A stretch of 64,000 nt of DNA from Bacteroidetes bacterium GWC2_46_850 (GCA_001768325.1 MENQ01000021.1:248001-312000); one strand, 5' to 3'. Shown: positions 36,612 to 45,256, counted from the stretch's first letter. The notes: generated by a model not told the origin, from the letters alone. Made by a program: numbers and translations.

Positions 36612-37567
36612 AATTTTTTAACCCTTAAAAGTAAGTAGATAAAATAGAACCCACCCACCATGTTGATGATGGCGCTTAGCGGGATGGAGAGATTGAATAC
36701 CCGCTCCATAAGAAACTGCCCGATCAGCAATGCGGTGGCCGACACCATGATACAAGCAGCAATCAACAGATGGTGCTTGTGCGTCCTGAACAATTCATAA
36801 GTGAGATTTGTAACCAGCAACCCCAAAAAGGTGATGGGCCCTACCAACGCGGTAGATACCGAAACCAGCACCGCGATGATCACCAGAAATATCTTTACCA
36901 CCCTGTTATAGTCCAGTCCCAGGTTGATGGCCTGATCCCTGCCCAGCGCCAGCACATCCAGATATCTGGTCATCCTGAATCCGATGAGCAGCGTGGCTGT
37001 CATCACTACCAGGGAAGGCCAGAGCAACTTGTTGTTTATCTTGTTGAAGGTGGCAAACATCTTCCCCTGCACAATGAAAAAGTCATTCGGGTCGATCAGC
37101 AGTTGCATAAAGGAGCTGAGACTGGAGAAGAGTGTCCCCAGTATGATACCCACCAGCAACAACAAGTAAAGGTTATCTTTCCCCTTTTTATAAATCAGCA
37201 GATAGAGCAGAAAGGAAAATCCAATCATTCCGGCAACGGAGACCAGAAAGTTGTCGATACTGCTGAGTACACGGTAGGTCTGGTCGCTGTACAGGTAGAC
37301 AATCACCGTCTGTATAAGCAGGTAGAGCGACTCAAAACCCATGATGGAGGGAGTGAGTATCCGGTTGTTCGTGAGTGTCTGAAAAGCAACCGAGGAGAAT
37401 GCCACACAGCCGGCTACAACCAGGATGGCCACCACCTTGAATCCCCGGAGTCGGAGTGCAAACTCCCAGCTGCTCCCCAGGTTGTAAAAAAGGAAAAGCG
37501 CGCCGCTGGCCATCATCAGTAACAATGCGATCCAGAGGTTTCTTCTGATATTTATCTTTTTTTCCAT
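36608..37567 (-). CDS. Iron-siderophore ABC transporter permease (YclO-like)
   Basis: 319 residues with 8-10 membrane helices of the FecCD family. Recognisable segments are FSSVAFQTLTNNRILTPSIMGFESLYLLIQT (the helix that follows the family's binding-protein loop), LGRDQAINLGLDYNRVVK (coupling helix region) and VGPITFLGLLVTNLTY. The start overlaps the end of the other permease by 16 nt. It pairs with that permease to form a heterodimeric channel. Confidence 0.94.
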   Translation of the reverse strand: MEKKINIRRNLWIALLLMMASGALFLFYNLGSSWEFALRLRGFKVVAILVVAGCVAFSSVAFQTLTNNRILTPSIMGFESLYLLIQTVIVYLYSDQTYRVLSSIDNFLVSVAGMIGFSFLLYLLIYKKGKDNLYLLLLVGIILGTLFSSLSSFMQLLIDPNDFFIVQGKMFATFNKINNKLLWPSLVVMTATLLIGFRMTRYLDVLALGRDQAINLGLDYNRVVKIFLVIIAVLVSVSTALVGPITFLGLLVTNLTYELFRTHKHHLLIAACIMVSATALLIGQFLMERVFNLSIPLSAIINMVGGFYFIYLLLRVKKL

Positions 37568-38463
37568 AACAACAAAAAAAGAAACACAACGGATCCGATG
37601 ATGCTGACAGTCACTCCGATCGGCACCTCGTAAGGATAGATCACCACCCTGCCAATGATATCACATACCAAAAGAAAGATGGCACCCGTTAAGGCCACCA
37701 GCGGCAATGTCTTCTTTAGATTATCTCCGAAAATAATGCTCACCACATTGGGCACAATCAGTCCCAAAAAGGGAATGGCACCGGCGGTAATCACCACGGA
37801 GCTCACCGTGAGTGAGACGCAAAAGAGGCCGATATTCATGATGGCACTGTAGTTCAGTCCCAGGTTCCGGGAAAAATCTTCTCCCATTCCAACCAGGGTG
37901 AACCTGCTTGCGTAGAGGTAGGTAATCAGGATAGCCGGCAACGTGAGATAAATCAATTCGTAGCGTCCCTGCAGGATTCCAGAAAAGTCACCCATCATCC
38001 AGGCGTTGGTATCCTGTACAATATTCAGCTGTACCGCGAAGAAGGTGGATATAGACCCGATAATCCCTCCGAACATAAGTCCCACAAGGGGAACAAATAT
38101 CACATTGCGGTGTCGTATCTTCCGCACGATCGCTAGAAAAATCATGCTTGCCAGGAAGGTAAAGAGAAATGCCGACAACATTTTGAGTGTCATACCGGCT
38201 CCCGGCGTAAAAATCAGAAAGATCAACAACCCCATTTTCGCCGCTTCGAGCGTACCGGCAGTAGTGGGTGACACGAACTTGTTCTGCGTCATCTGCTGCA
38301 TGATTATGCCGGAAATGCTCATCCCCACCCCTGCCAGAATCAGCGCGGCCGTACGGGGTACCCGGCTCAAGGCAATGAGGGAAACAGATAGATCTCCCAC
38401 TCCCACGAAAAGGGAGACAAAAGCCAGTGCAAGTAAAACAATTGTAAGAATAAGCGCCCTCAA
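37552..38463 (-). CDS. Iron-siderophore ABC transporter permease (YclN-like), TTG start
   Basis: 303 residues if started at the TTG at 38463. No in-frame ATG precedes the first helices, so a non-ATG start is needed; this TTG gives (M)RALILTIVLLALAFVSLFVGVGDLS, the family's usual beginning, and is preceded by AAGGAGGT (38474-38467), a perfect Shine-Dalgarno rare in Bacteroidota. A more upstream TTG at 38499 would start inside a hairpin. FecCD features: MSISGIIMQQMTQNKFVSPTTAGTLEAAKMG and ITAGAIPFLGLIVPNV. It is the first gene of the four-gene uptake operon and its leader holds a 13-codon ORF. Confidence 0.9.
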   Translation of the reverse strand: MRALILTIVLLALAFVSLFVGVGDLSVSLIALSRVPRTAALILAGVGMSISGIIMQQMTQNKFVSPTTAGTLEAAKMGLLIFLIFTPGAGMTLKMLSAFLFTFLASMIFLAIVRKIRHRNVIFVPLVGLMFGGIIGSISTFFAVQLNIVQDTNAWMMGDFSGILQGRYELIYLTLPAILITYLYASRFTLVGMGEDFSRNLGLNYSAIMNIGLFCVSLTVSSVVITAGAIPFLGLIVPNVVSIIFGDNLKKTLPLVALTGAIFLLVCDIIGRVVIYPYEVPIGVTVSIIGSVVFLFLLLWKKR

Positions 38464-38466
38464 ACA

Positions 38467-38474
38467 ACCTCCTT
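38467..38474 (-). promoter_or_regulatory. Strong Shine-Dalgarno before the TTG start
   Basis: AAGGAGGT on the minus strand, 3 nt before the TTG at 38463. A full anti-SD match is unusual here, as most start codons in the window have none, and its 5' half (GAAGG) could pair with CCTTC 12 nt upstream and be masked. Confidence 0.55.
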
Positions 38475-38476
38475 CG

Positions 38477-38518
38477 TTATAAAAACAGAAGGCCGGCAAT
38501 GTGCTTACCGGTCTTCAT
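38477..38518 (-). other. Possible 13-codon leader ORF of the iron operon
   Basis: ATG at 38518 to TAA at 38477 encodes MKTGKHIAGLLFL. It lies between the candidate promoter (-7 at 38543-38550) and the TTG start of the first permease, ending 13 nt before it. It spans a hairpin CCGGTAA/TTGCCGG (38509-38491). It may be a leader peptide coupling translation to the operon or a chance frame. Confidence 0.3.
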
Positions 38519-38542
38519 TTTTTGATTCTATTCTATCTGTAA

Positions 38543-38550
38543 CAAAGATA
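38543..38550 (-). promoter_or_regulatory. -7 element of the iron-uptake operon
   Basis: TATCTTTG on the minus strand, exact TAnnTTTG. Transcription would begin near 38536, giving a leader of about 73 nt to the TTG at 38463. Confidence 0.5.
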
Positions 38551-38572
38551 AGGGAGAGAACAACAGCATTCA

Positions 38573-38590
38573 ATACCCATATCTGGGTAT
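38573..38590 (-). promoter_or_regulatory. Inverted repeat upstream of the iron operon, candidate operator
   Basis: ATACCC at 38573-38578 and GGGTAT at 38585-38590, a perfect 6-bp inverted repeat with a 6-nt spacer, placed 23 bp upstream of the -7 box, covering the -33 region. A further GGGTAT is at 38627-38632. It does not resemble the E. coli Fur box; the binding protein is unknown. Confidence 0.4.
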
Positions 38591-38644
38591 AAAATAATCT
38601 TTTTGATTTATAAACTGGTCATTAATGGGTATTCGCGCAATGGA

Positions 38645-39853
38645 TCAGCAGTTCCATTGTTTGATTCTCTCAACCGCCTCCACGGTTCTTTCGTGGCTGT
38701 TAAAAGCAGTGAGCCGGAAGTATCCTTCTCCGTGGGTACCAAATCCCACACCGGGGGTACCCACGATATGACACTCTTCGAGGAGACGATCGAAAAAAGT
38801 CCAGGAATCGAGGCCGGCAGGACATTGAAGCCAGATATAAGGAGCATTTTCACCGCCAAACAGGGTCCAACCCTTGCCGGTCAATCCCCCGCGGATGATG
38901 CCGGCGTTGTGCATGTAGTATGCCACCATCCGACGTGTCTCCTCCTGCCCCTGCGGGGAATAGACCGCTTCGGCAGCACGCTGCACAATATAGGCGGTAC
39001 CGTTGAACTTGGTGGATTGCCGCCTGTTCCACAACCCATGCAACAAGGTCATCTCTCCGTTACCCGCACGCACCTTTAACGATTTGGGCACGACAGTATA
39101 ACTGCACCGCAACCCGGTGAAGCCCGCATTCTTGGAGAACGAACGGAATTCAATGGCACAGTGTTGTGCGTTTTCTATCTCGTAAATACTTTTGGGCATG
39201 TTGTCATTCTGGATATACGCTTCATATGCCGCATCGAAGAGTATCAGACTTTCGTTTTCCAATGCCCAATCCACCCATTTTTTAAGTTCCGGTCTGGTCA
39301 TCACCGTCCCGGTAGGATTGTTGGGATAGCAAAGGTAGACCACATCCACTCGTCGCGAGGGAATCTCAGGAAGAAATCCACTGTCAGCGGTGCAGGAGAG
39401 CAAAAGCAACTTATCGGTTTTCCCGATGCGCATAATCGAGGTGTCAAGATAAACAGGGTAGACAGGGTTTGTGATGGCCACTACATTGTCATCACCCAGG
39501 ATATCGCCGATGTTACCGGTGTCGCTCTTGGAACCATCGCCGATAAAAATTTCATCGGGCGAGATAACGATTCCTTTTTGTCTGAAATCAATCTCGGCTA
39601 TCTTTTCCCGCAGAAAATCGTAGCCCTGTTCAGGCCCATAACCACGAAAAGTGTCACTTGCCGCCATGTCGTCTACTGCAGCATGCAGGGCAGTAACCAC
39701 GGCTGGTGACAGTGGTAGTGTCACATCGCCAATGCCCAATCGTATCAGGTCGGCTCCGGGATGTGAAGCGCTGAAGGCGTCTATTTTTTTGGCAATGGTA
39801 CTAAAGAGATAACTCTGGTTGAGCTGAAGATAGTTTTCGTTGATCTGAAACAT
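38645..39853 (-). CDS. dapL: LL-diaminopimelate aminotransferase
   Basis: 402 residues from the ATG at 39853 (MFQINENYLQLNQSYLFSTIAKKI). Fold-type I PLP enzyme converting tetrahydrodipicolinate to LL-diaminopimelate in one step with glutamate, bypassing the acylated DapD/E route. The PLP lysine is Lys241 in FRSFSKNAGFTG; PNNPTG, DAAYEAYI and the DGSKSD loop are class I/II landmarks and match the DapL subgroup. It lies directly downstream of dapF (gap 80 nt, filled by an octanucleotide repeat), so the two last DAP steps are co-encoded. Lysine and meso-DAP for peptidoglycan depend on it. Confidence 0.96.
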   Translation of the reverse strand: MFQINENYLQLNQSYLFSTIAKKIDAFSASHPGADLIRLGIGDVTLPLSPAVVTALHAAVDDMAASDTFRGYGPEQGYDFLREKIAEIDFRQKGIVISPDEIFIGDGSKSDTGNIGDILGDDNVVAITNPVYPVYLDTSIMRIGKTDKLLLLSCTADSGFLPEIPSRRVDVVYLCYPNNPTGTVMTRPELKKWVDWALENESLILFDAAYEAYIQNDNMPKSIYEIENAQHCAIEFRSFSKNAGFTGLRCSYTVVPKSLKVRAGNGEMTLLHGLWNRRQSTKFNGTAYIVQRAAEAVYSPQGQEETRRMVAYYMHNAGIIRGGLTGKGWTLFGGENAPYIWLQCPAGLDSWTFFDRLLEECHIVGTPGVGFGTHGEGYFRLTAFNSHERTVEAVERIKQWNC

Positions 39854-39859
39854 ATATTT

Positions 39860-39919
39860 GATGTGATAATTTGATGATTTACTGATGTGTCGATTTGTCA
39901 ATCTGCTAATCTGCTAATC
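39860..39919. repeat. Degenerate octanucleotide tandem repeat between dapF and dapL
   Basis: Seven 8-nt units and a half: GATGTGAT, AATTTGAT, GATTTACT, GATGTGTC, GATTTGTC, AATCTGCT, AATCTGCT, AATC. The last full units are identical and the rest drift with a TGAT/TGTC core. It ends 6 nt from the dapL start codon. Confidence 0.75.
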
Positions 39920-39933
39920 AACGCATCTCCCAA

Positions 39934-40782
39934 TCAATTAACTTCTCCCTTGAAAACAAAATGTGCATCGCCGGTCAGGTATACCTGATTGGCAGTCTTG
40001 TTCCACGATACCTCAAGGATACCGCCCTTTAATTTGACCAATGCCTTTGATTTACTGCGTCCGGTGATAACTCCGGCTACCACTGCCGCACAGGCGCCAC
40101 TGCCGCAAGCCATTGTCTCTCCACTGCCCCGCTCCCATACCCGCATTTTCAAATGCGTGGAATCGATCACTTCGATAAATTCCACATTCGTGCGCTCCGG
40201 GAACAGGTCGAGATGTTCTATCTTTGGGCCGATCTTTTCAATCTCCAGCTCATCAATATCATTCATAAAGATGACGGCATGGGGATTACCCATCGAGACA
40301 AAGGTGATCCGATACTTTTGCTCGTCGAACTGTACCGGATAATCGATCATTTTATTGAGAGCAGATTGAAAGATTCCTGTAGATCCGGCAGAATCAGCTG
40401 AGAGGATGGCACTTCCCATGTTTACCCTTATACTTTCCACGATGTCGGTCTGTCGATTCACCGACAGTTGCAGCTGCTTAATGCCTGATTTTGTATGCAG
40501 GGCAATTTCCTTGCGGGTTGTCCATCCTCTCTCGTACAGGAACTTGCCCACACATCTTGCCGCATTTCCACACATCAACCCCTCACTGCCATCGGCATTG
40601 TACATTTGCATGGAGAAATCACCCTCCGTCGAAGGTCCGATCAGGACAAGCCCATCACTCCCGACGCCGAAATGGCGGTCGCTCAGCCTGCGGGATAGTT
40701 CCTCGGGATTCTCTACCTGTTCCTCAAAGAGGTTCACGTAAATATAATCGTTGCCGGCAGCATGCATTTTTTCGAACTTCAT
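39934..40782 (-). CDS. dapF: Diaminopimelate epimerase
   Basis: 282 residues from the ATG at 40782 (MKFEKMHAAGNDYIYVN), the normal DapF start. It epimerises LL- to meso-diaminopimelate by a two-base cofactor-free mechanism; the two cysteines are Cys71 in MCGNAARCVG and Cys226 in MACGSGACA. An in-frame ATG at 40851 would add 23 residues encoded through the leader hairpin; these look non-conserved. It is the first gene of dapF-dapL. Confidence 0.96.
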   Translation of the reverse strand: MKFEKMHAAGNDYIYVNLFEEQVENPEELSRRLSDRHFGVGSDGLVLIGPSTEGDFSMQMYNADGSEGLMCGNAARCVGKFLYERGWTTRKEIALHTKSGIKQLQLSVNRQTDIVESIRVNMGSAILSADSAGSTGIFQSALNKMIDYPVQFDEQKYRITFVSMGNPHAVIFMNDIDELEIEKIGPKIEHLDLFPERTNVEFIEVIDSTHLKMRVWERGSGETMACGSGACAAVVAGVITGRSKSKALVKLKGGILEVSWNKTANQVYLTGDAHFVFKGEVN

Positions 40783-40801
40783 ATTTATCGTTTTAGGAGT
40801 T

Positions 40802-40843
40802 AAAAAAACACCCGCGTGATTCCACAGAATCAGGCAAGTGTTT
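40802..40843 (-). terminator. Terminator or attenuator directly before dapF
   Basis: A 17-bp stem with one mismatch and two wobbles (arms 40827-40843 and 40806-40822, loop TGTG) is followed on the minus strand by seven Ts (40808-40802), 19 nt before the dapF ATG. It may end the ABC/dnaG operon, but since a promoter element lies upstream of it, it may also regulate dapF. Confidence 0.8.
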
Positions 40844-40893
40844 AAGATCATTATAAAAAGCAGTGTTCAAATGGACATTTGCTTATTTATTTG

Positions 40894-40901
40894 CAAAAAT
40901 A
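40894..40901 (-). promoter_or_regulatory. -7 element upstream of the dapF leader
   Basis: TATTTTTG on the minus strand, exact TAnnTTTG. It lies after the ABC permease stop (40945) and before the hairpin at 40843; transcription would start near 40887. No ideal -33 box (a TTTG is 24 nt upstream). Confidence 0.35.
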
Positions 40902-40944
40902 ATTCTTTTTGTTCGTTTTTTCTTACAAAACAAGCAAAATGTTT

Positions 40945-42252
40945 TTATTTATACGTTATCCATTTCATCATCTCCTTCAAGTTGGGCTTCTTGCCATACA
41001 TCAGGATCCCCACCCGGTAAATCTTTGCCGCGAAAAACGAGATCAAAATAAAGGTACCGTAGAGCAATGCCACGGAAAGCAGTTTTTCCCACAGAGGGAT
41101 TCCAAACGGGATGCGTACCATCATGACGATGGGGGAGGTGAAGGGAATGAGTGAGGTCCAGAAGGCCAGTGGACCGTCGGGGTTGCTTACACTGTAAAAT
41201 CCGGCAAAGAAAGCAAACATGATCAGCAGCGTCACCGGCGTCATAAACTGACTGGTATCTTCCTCGCTGTCCACTGCTGACGCAAACATCGCGAAAATGG
41301 AAGCATACAAAACATATCCCCCTACAAAGAAAATAAGGAAGTAAAGCGCCATCTCGAACCAGTTGATGCCCATGATGGAGCCGACCAGTCCTTCCATGTC
41401 GAAATCACCCATGTCGGCCGACATGGCCGCCGCCTGTTCGGGAGAAGAGATGAATAACGACATCCCGCTGAATAAAATACCGGCCAAAACTCCCCAAATC
41501 ACCAACTGAGTTATTCCAACCAGTCCGATCCCTACGATCTTCCCGATCAGCAGGTTCACAGGTTTCACCGAAGAGACCATCACCTCCACGATGCGGCTCT
41601 TCTTCTCTTCCAGCACCGCCTGCATCACCATATTGCCATACAGGAGAATGAACATGTAAATGAGTATGGTAAAGATCATTCCGATGATGGTAGCAAGCTC
41701 GGTCGACGATTCCGACAGACTTCCATCCTCACTCAACCGCATGGTCTTCAGCGATATGGACGAAGCATCCTCCACAATGGAGCGAACCCGTGAAATTGCC
41801 TCGGAATTTACACTGCCTACGGCTGACAGTTCATCGAGCCGTTGCTGGGTTACCTTCTCATTCAAGGTACGCTTGATAAGGGATAGCAAATCCTGGGGTG
41901 CCTGCTTTTCCGATGTGAGCGAAACGGCTTGCGGATTTTTATTCAGGTCGCCGGTAATCTGGAGGATGGCAAAGAGCTCTTTCCCCAGACGGGATTCCTG
42001 ATCCTTTTGTTCCGACACTCCCATAATCTGGAAATCATAGCTGTCGGTAGATTTCAACAATGGCGCGTATAAGCCGGTATTATCGATGACAGCAATGTGC
42101 TTAACCCCCCCTTCGTTCAGCGTGGAGAGCCAAAATGGAACAATCGACAGCGTTACCATAAGCAGCGGCATGAGCAGGGTGAGGATAATAAACGATTTTT
42201 TTCGGACTCTCGTAATATATTCCCGTTGGATAACTAAACTTAATATATTCAT
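40945..42252 (-). CDS. ABC-2 type export permease (NatB-like)
   Basis: 435 residues. One N-terminal helix (KSFIILTLLMPLLMVTLSIVPFW), a ~160-residue extracytoplasmic domain, then five or six helices with VEVMVSSVKPVNLLIGKIVGIGLVGITQLVIWG typical of the NatB/YhaP family and PFTSPIVMMVRIPFGIPLW near the end. It exports an unknown substrate (NatAB is a Na+ exporter, but the family is broad). The ATG is 1 nt from the stop of the ATPase gene. Confidence 0.9.
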   Translation of the reverse strand: MNILSLVIQREYITRVRKKSFIILTLLMPLLMVTLSIVPFWLSTLNEGGVKHIAVIDNTGLYAPLLKSTDSYDFQIMGVSEQKDQESRLGKELFAILQITGDLNKNPQAVSLTSEKQAPQDLLSLIKRTLNEKVTQQRLDELSAVGSVNSEAISRVRSIVEDASSISLKTMRLSEDGSLSESSTELATIIGMIFTILIYMFILLYGNMVMQAVLEEKKSRIVEVMVSSVKPVNLLIGKIVGIGLVGITQLVIWGVLAGILFSGMSLFISSPEQAAAMSADMGDFDMEGLVGSIMGINWFEMALYFLIFFVGGYVLYASIFAMFASAVDSEEDTSQFMTPVTLLIMFAFFAGFYSVSNPDGPLAFWTSLIPFTSPIVMMVRIPFGIPLWEKLLSVALLYGTFILISFFAAKIYRVGILMYGKKPNLKEMMKWITYK

Positions 42253-42253
42253 C

Positions 42254-43156
42254 TTACTCCTTTGTTACTGTATTGATAAAGACATCGTTCATGGTGGGAA
42301 GTTCCTCGTCGTAGCTGACCACCTCATACCGGTCGAAAATCAACCTGGCAAGATCGTTGTTGCTGATCTCGTTTAGCTTCCTTATACGCAGGTCGGTGAA
42401 TTCATGATAAGGTTCCTTGGACAGCAATTCGATATCGGGGTGTTGAAAATCAAAATCGTGACCCAAAAGACGGAACCTGAAAATATGGGGACGATGTTTT
42501 TTGCGAATATCAAACACGTTGCCCTGCAATACGACCTGCGACTTGTGAATAAGGGCGATATTGTCGCACAACTCCTCCACCGACTCCATGTTATGAGTGG
42601 AGAGAATGATGGTCTTTCCTTCATCCTTGAGACGCAGCACCTCATTTTTTACAATATCGGTGTTGACCGGGTCGAAACCGCTAAAAGGCTCGTCAAAGAT
42701 CAACAAATCAGGATCGTGTATCACGGTGGAGATAAACTGCACCTTCTGCTGCATCCCTTTCGAAAGCTCCTCCACCTTCCGGTTATACCAGTCCATGATG
42801 TTAAACCGCCTGAACCAGATCATCAGTTCACGGTGGGCATCTTTTTTTGAGAGTCCACGTAATTGTGCCAGGTACATCGCCTGTTCACCCACCTTCATTT
42901 TTTTGTAAAGCCCACGCTCTTCCGGCATATAACCTATGTTGTACACATCTTCGCTCCGTGAGGGCCGACCGTCGATTGTCACACTCCCACTGTCGGGAGC
43001 CGTGATGCGTGTGATGATCCGGATCAGGGTGGTTTTACCCGCCCCGTTGGGCCCCAACAGGCCGAAAACCGTTCCTTTGGGTACCTGAATACTCACTTTG
43101 TTTAGTGCCAGGTGGTTCGCGTACTGCTTGACAACTTCATTGGTTTCTAAATACAT
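42254..43156 (-). CDS. ABC exporter ATP-binding protein (NatA-like)
   Basis: 300 residues. Walker A GPNGAGKTT, Q-loop YMPEERGLYKKM, signature LSKGMQQKVQF, Walker B LLIFDEPFSGFD, switch His in LSTHNMESVEELCD. The C-terminal ~90 residues are the usual DUF4162-type extension of export ATPases. It works with the adjoining permease and lies 10 nt after dnaG, so the exporter is transcribed from the primase operon. Confidence 0.94.
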   Translation of the reverse strand: MYLETNEVVKQYANHLALNKVSIQVPKGTVFGLLGPNGAGKTTLIRIITRITAPDSGSVTIDGRPSRSEDVYNIGYMPEERGLYKKMKVGEQAMYLAQLRGLSKKDAHRELMIWFRRFNIMDWYNRKVEELSKGMQQKVQFISTVIHDPDLLIFDEPFSGFDPVNTDIVKNEVLRLKDEGKTIILSTHNMESVEELCDNIALIHKSQVVLQGNVFDIRKKHRPHIFRFRLLGHDFDFQHPDIELLSKEPYHEFTDLRIRKLNEISNNDLARLIFDRYEVVSYDEELPTMNDVFINTVTKE

Positions 43157-43166
43157 ATATTTCAGG

Positions 43167-45197
43167 TTAATATTTCAGTACAATCCGTTCTCCCAGCTCT
43201 TTGGCCAGTACCTTTCTGATCTCCTGCAACTGTTTCAACTGTGTGATGAGCGTCACATAGTCATCCTTGTTACCCGACTTCATCTCTTTCTTGAGCTCTT
43301 CAATCTTTTGCAACACATAAAAATTCTTCAACTCGGTTGTAGCACGCGGCACATAGGAGTTCAACAGGTTTTTTTCCAGCAGGCGTGAATGTTTGTCGTC
43401 TATCTCCTCTCCCAATATTTTTGCGTGGATCTTGCTCAACTGATATCGATCGCTCATCAGCTCCGAAGCCAGCTTGTTCACTTCGGGATCGGGATGGGAC
43501 AGAAAATAACGTCCCGCATCGAAGTGTGGATCCTTCATGTGTGCGAGGGCTTCCTCAAACATCTGCCGGTAGAGCTCGTTGGAAAAGTCAATCTGGTCGC
43601 GCTCCAGGTCATATTGCACAAACTCGGTCACACCGGGCCCCTCCTCCACCAGCACATCTTCCTCTACAACCTTCTTTCCCTCTTTCCGCTTCTGCTTTTC
43701 GAACTTCCGGTAAAGGGGCGTATTGCCATAGCGAACTACGTAGCGCAATATCTCCAGTTCATACTTGTCAAAGGAATTCGGAGCGGAGTACTGCCGGCTT
43801 TTTCCATTGGCTTCAGTGGGAGCAGTTGTATGTTCCTGTTTTTCACCGCGGGCTGCTACCCTATCGTCCTGCTCCTTCTTTCTCTCGTAATTCCGTTTTC
43901 TGATTTTGTTGATTTCGGCAATCAGCACACGTTCCTGTATGTTGAGCAGCTGCGAACAGTCCTGGATAAAGACGGAACGGGTGATGCTATTGGGGATAAG
44001 CGCGATGCTCTCTACCACATTGGAGATCATCCCGGCCCGTTTGATGGGGTCGGTGCCTACCTCCTCCAGCAGGAGTTGTGTCTTGAAACGAATAAAATCG
44101 ACCTCATTTTCAGAAATATAGCGATGAAAATTTTCTGCATTCTGCTTTTTGGCGAACGAATCGGGGTCCTCCCCCTGCGGCAGAAGCACCACTTTCACGT
44201 TCATGCCGTCTTCCAGCAACAGGTCGATACCCCTTAGTGCTGCCTTGATACCGGCCGCATCTCCATCGTAGAGCACGGTAATATTTTCCGAGAAGCGGTG
44301 GATCATGCGTATCTGTCCATGTGTGAGCGCCGTGCCCGACGAGGATACCACATTCTCTATTCCCGCCTGATGCATCGAGATCACATCAGTATACCCCTCC
44401 ACCAGAAAACATTTATCCTGCTTTACAATGGCACTTCTGGCAAAAAAGATGCCGTACAGTTCGTTGCTCTTCGAGTAAACTTCACTTTCGGGAGAGTTGA
44501 CATACTTTCCCACATTCTCCGCTTTCTTGAGGATGCGTCCCCCAAAAGCGACCACCTTCCCCGACAGGGTATGTACTGGGAAGATCACCCTGCCCCGGAA
44601 GCGGTCGACCAGCGGCTGGTTGTGCTCTCCTCCCGTTGAAAGGCCGGTTTTAAACAGGAAATCACGCTTGTATCCTGCCTTCTGCGCCTCCACGCTAAAA
44701 GCATCACGCTGTTCCAGGCTATAACCCAGCTGAAACTTTTTGACGATGTCGTCGCGGAATCCTCTTTCCCGGAAATAGGTGAGTCCGACCGCCTTTCCTT
44801 CAGGATGGTTGTGGAGTGTCTTCACAAAATAATCGCGGGCATACTCATTCAGGATGAACATGCTCTCCCTGTCGCTCTGTGCCTGTTTCTCCTCATCGGT
44901 AAACTCCTTTTCAACGACTTCGATGCCGTACTTGCGAGCCACATATTTCAGGGCTTCGTAATAGGAGAGCTGCTCATGCTTCATCACGAAGTGAATGGGT
45001 GATCCCCCTTCACCGCAGGAAAAACATTTACAGATATTTTTCGAAGGTGATACATAAAAGGATGGGGTGCGGTCATCGTGAAAAGGGCACAATCCTACCC
45101 AGTTTACACCCCGGCGGCGGAGCGTTACAAAATCGGACACGATATCAACAATTTGCGCAGCGTCCTGAATACGTGATATGGTTGTATGATCGATCAT
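43167..45197 (-). CDS. dnaG: DNA primase
   Basis: 676 residues. The N-terminal zinc domain has CPFHDDRTPSF...CFSCGEGG (CHC2 type); the TOPRIM core has LVEGYTDVISMHQAG and VLYDGDAAGIKAALRG; the C-terminal helicase-binding domain is recognisable from about 530. It makes RNA primers at the fork. Its length is normal for Bacteroidota. It heads a minus-strand unit with an ABC exporter and is divergent from ilvE (110 bp between starts). Confidence 0.97.
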   Translation of the reverse strand: MIDHTTISRIQDAAQIVDIVSDFVTLRRRGVNWVGLCPFHDDRTPSFYVSPSKNICKCFSCGEGGSPIHFVMKHEQLSYYEALKYVARKYGIEVVEKEFTDEEKQAQSDRESMFILNEYARDYFVKTLHNHPEGKAVGLTYFRERGFRDDIVKKFQLGYSLEQRDAFSVEAQKAGYKRDFLFKTGLSTGGEHNQPLVDRFRGRVIFPVHTLSGKVVAFGGRILKKAENVGKYVNSPESEVYSKSNELYGIFFARSAIVKQDKCFLVEGYTDVISMHQAGIENVVSSSGTALTHGQIRMIHRFSENITVLYDGDAAGIKAALRGIDLLLEDGMNVKVVLLPQGEDPDSFAKKQNAENFHRYISENEVDFIRFKTQLLLEEVGTDPIKRAGMISNVVESIALIPNSITRSVFIQDCSQLLNIQERVLIAEINKIRKRNYERKKEQDDRVAARGEKQEHTTAPTEANGKSRQYSAPNSFDKYELEILRYVVRYGNTPLYRKFEKQKRKEGKKVVEEDVLVEEGPGVTEFVQYDLERDQIDFSNELYRQMFEEALAHMKDPHFDAGRYFLSHPDPEVNKLASELMSDRYQLSKIHAKILGEEIDDKHSRLLEKNLLNSYVPRATTELKNFYVLQKIEELKKEMKSGNKDDYVTLITQLKQLQEIRKVLAKELGERIVLKY

Positions 45198-45256
45198 TTG
45201 GAAATACGAAATTAATGATTTATGTTGTGAAAACAGGTTTTTATAAAATAAAATCC

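Noticed and set aside
36770-37522. A 250-codon open frame on the plus strand
   Set aside because: Antisense to the iron permease gene; rich in Gln and His as expected for the reverse of membrane-protein codons.
43389-44237. A 282-codon open frame on the plus strand
   Set aside because: It is antisense to dnaG over its whole length, has no family pattern and no promoter; dnaG is certain.
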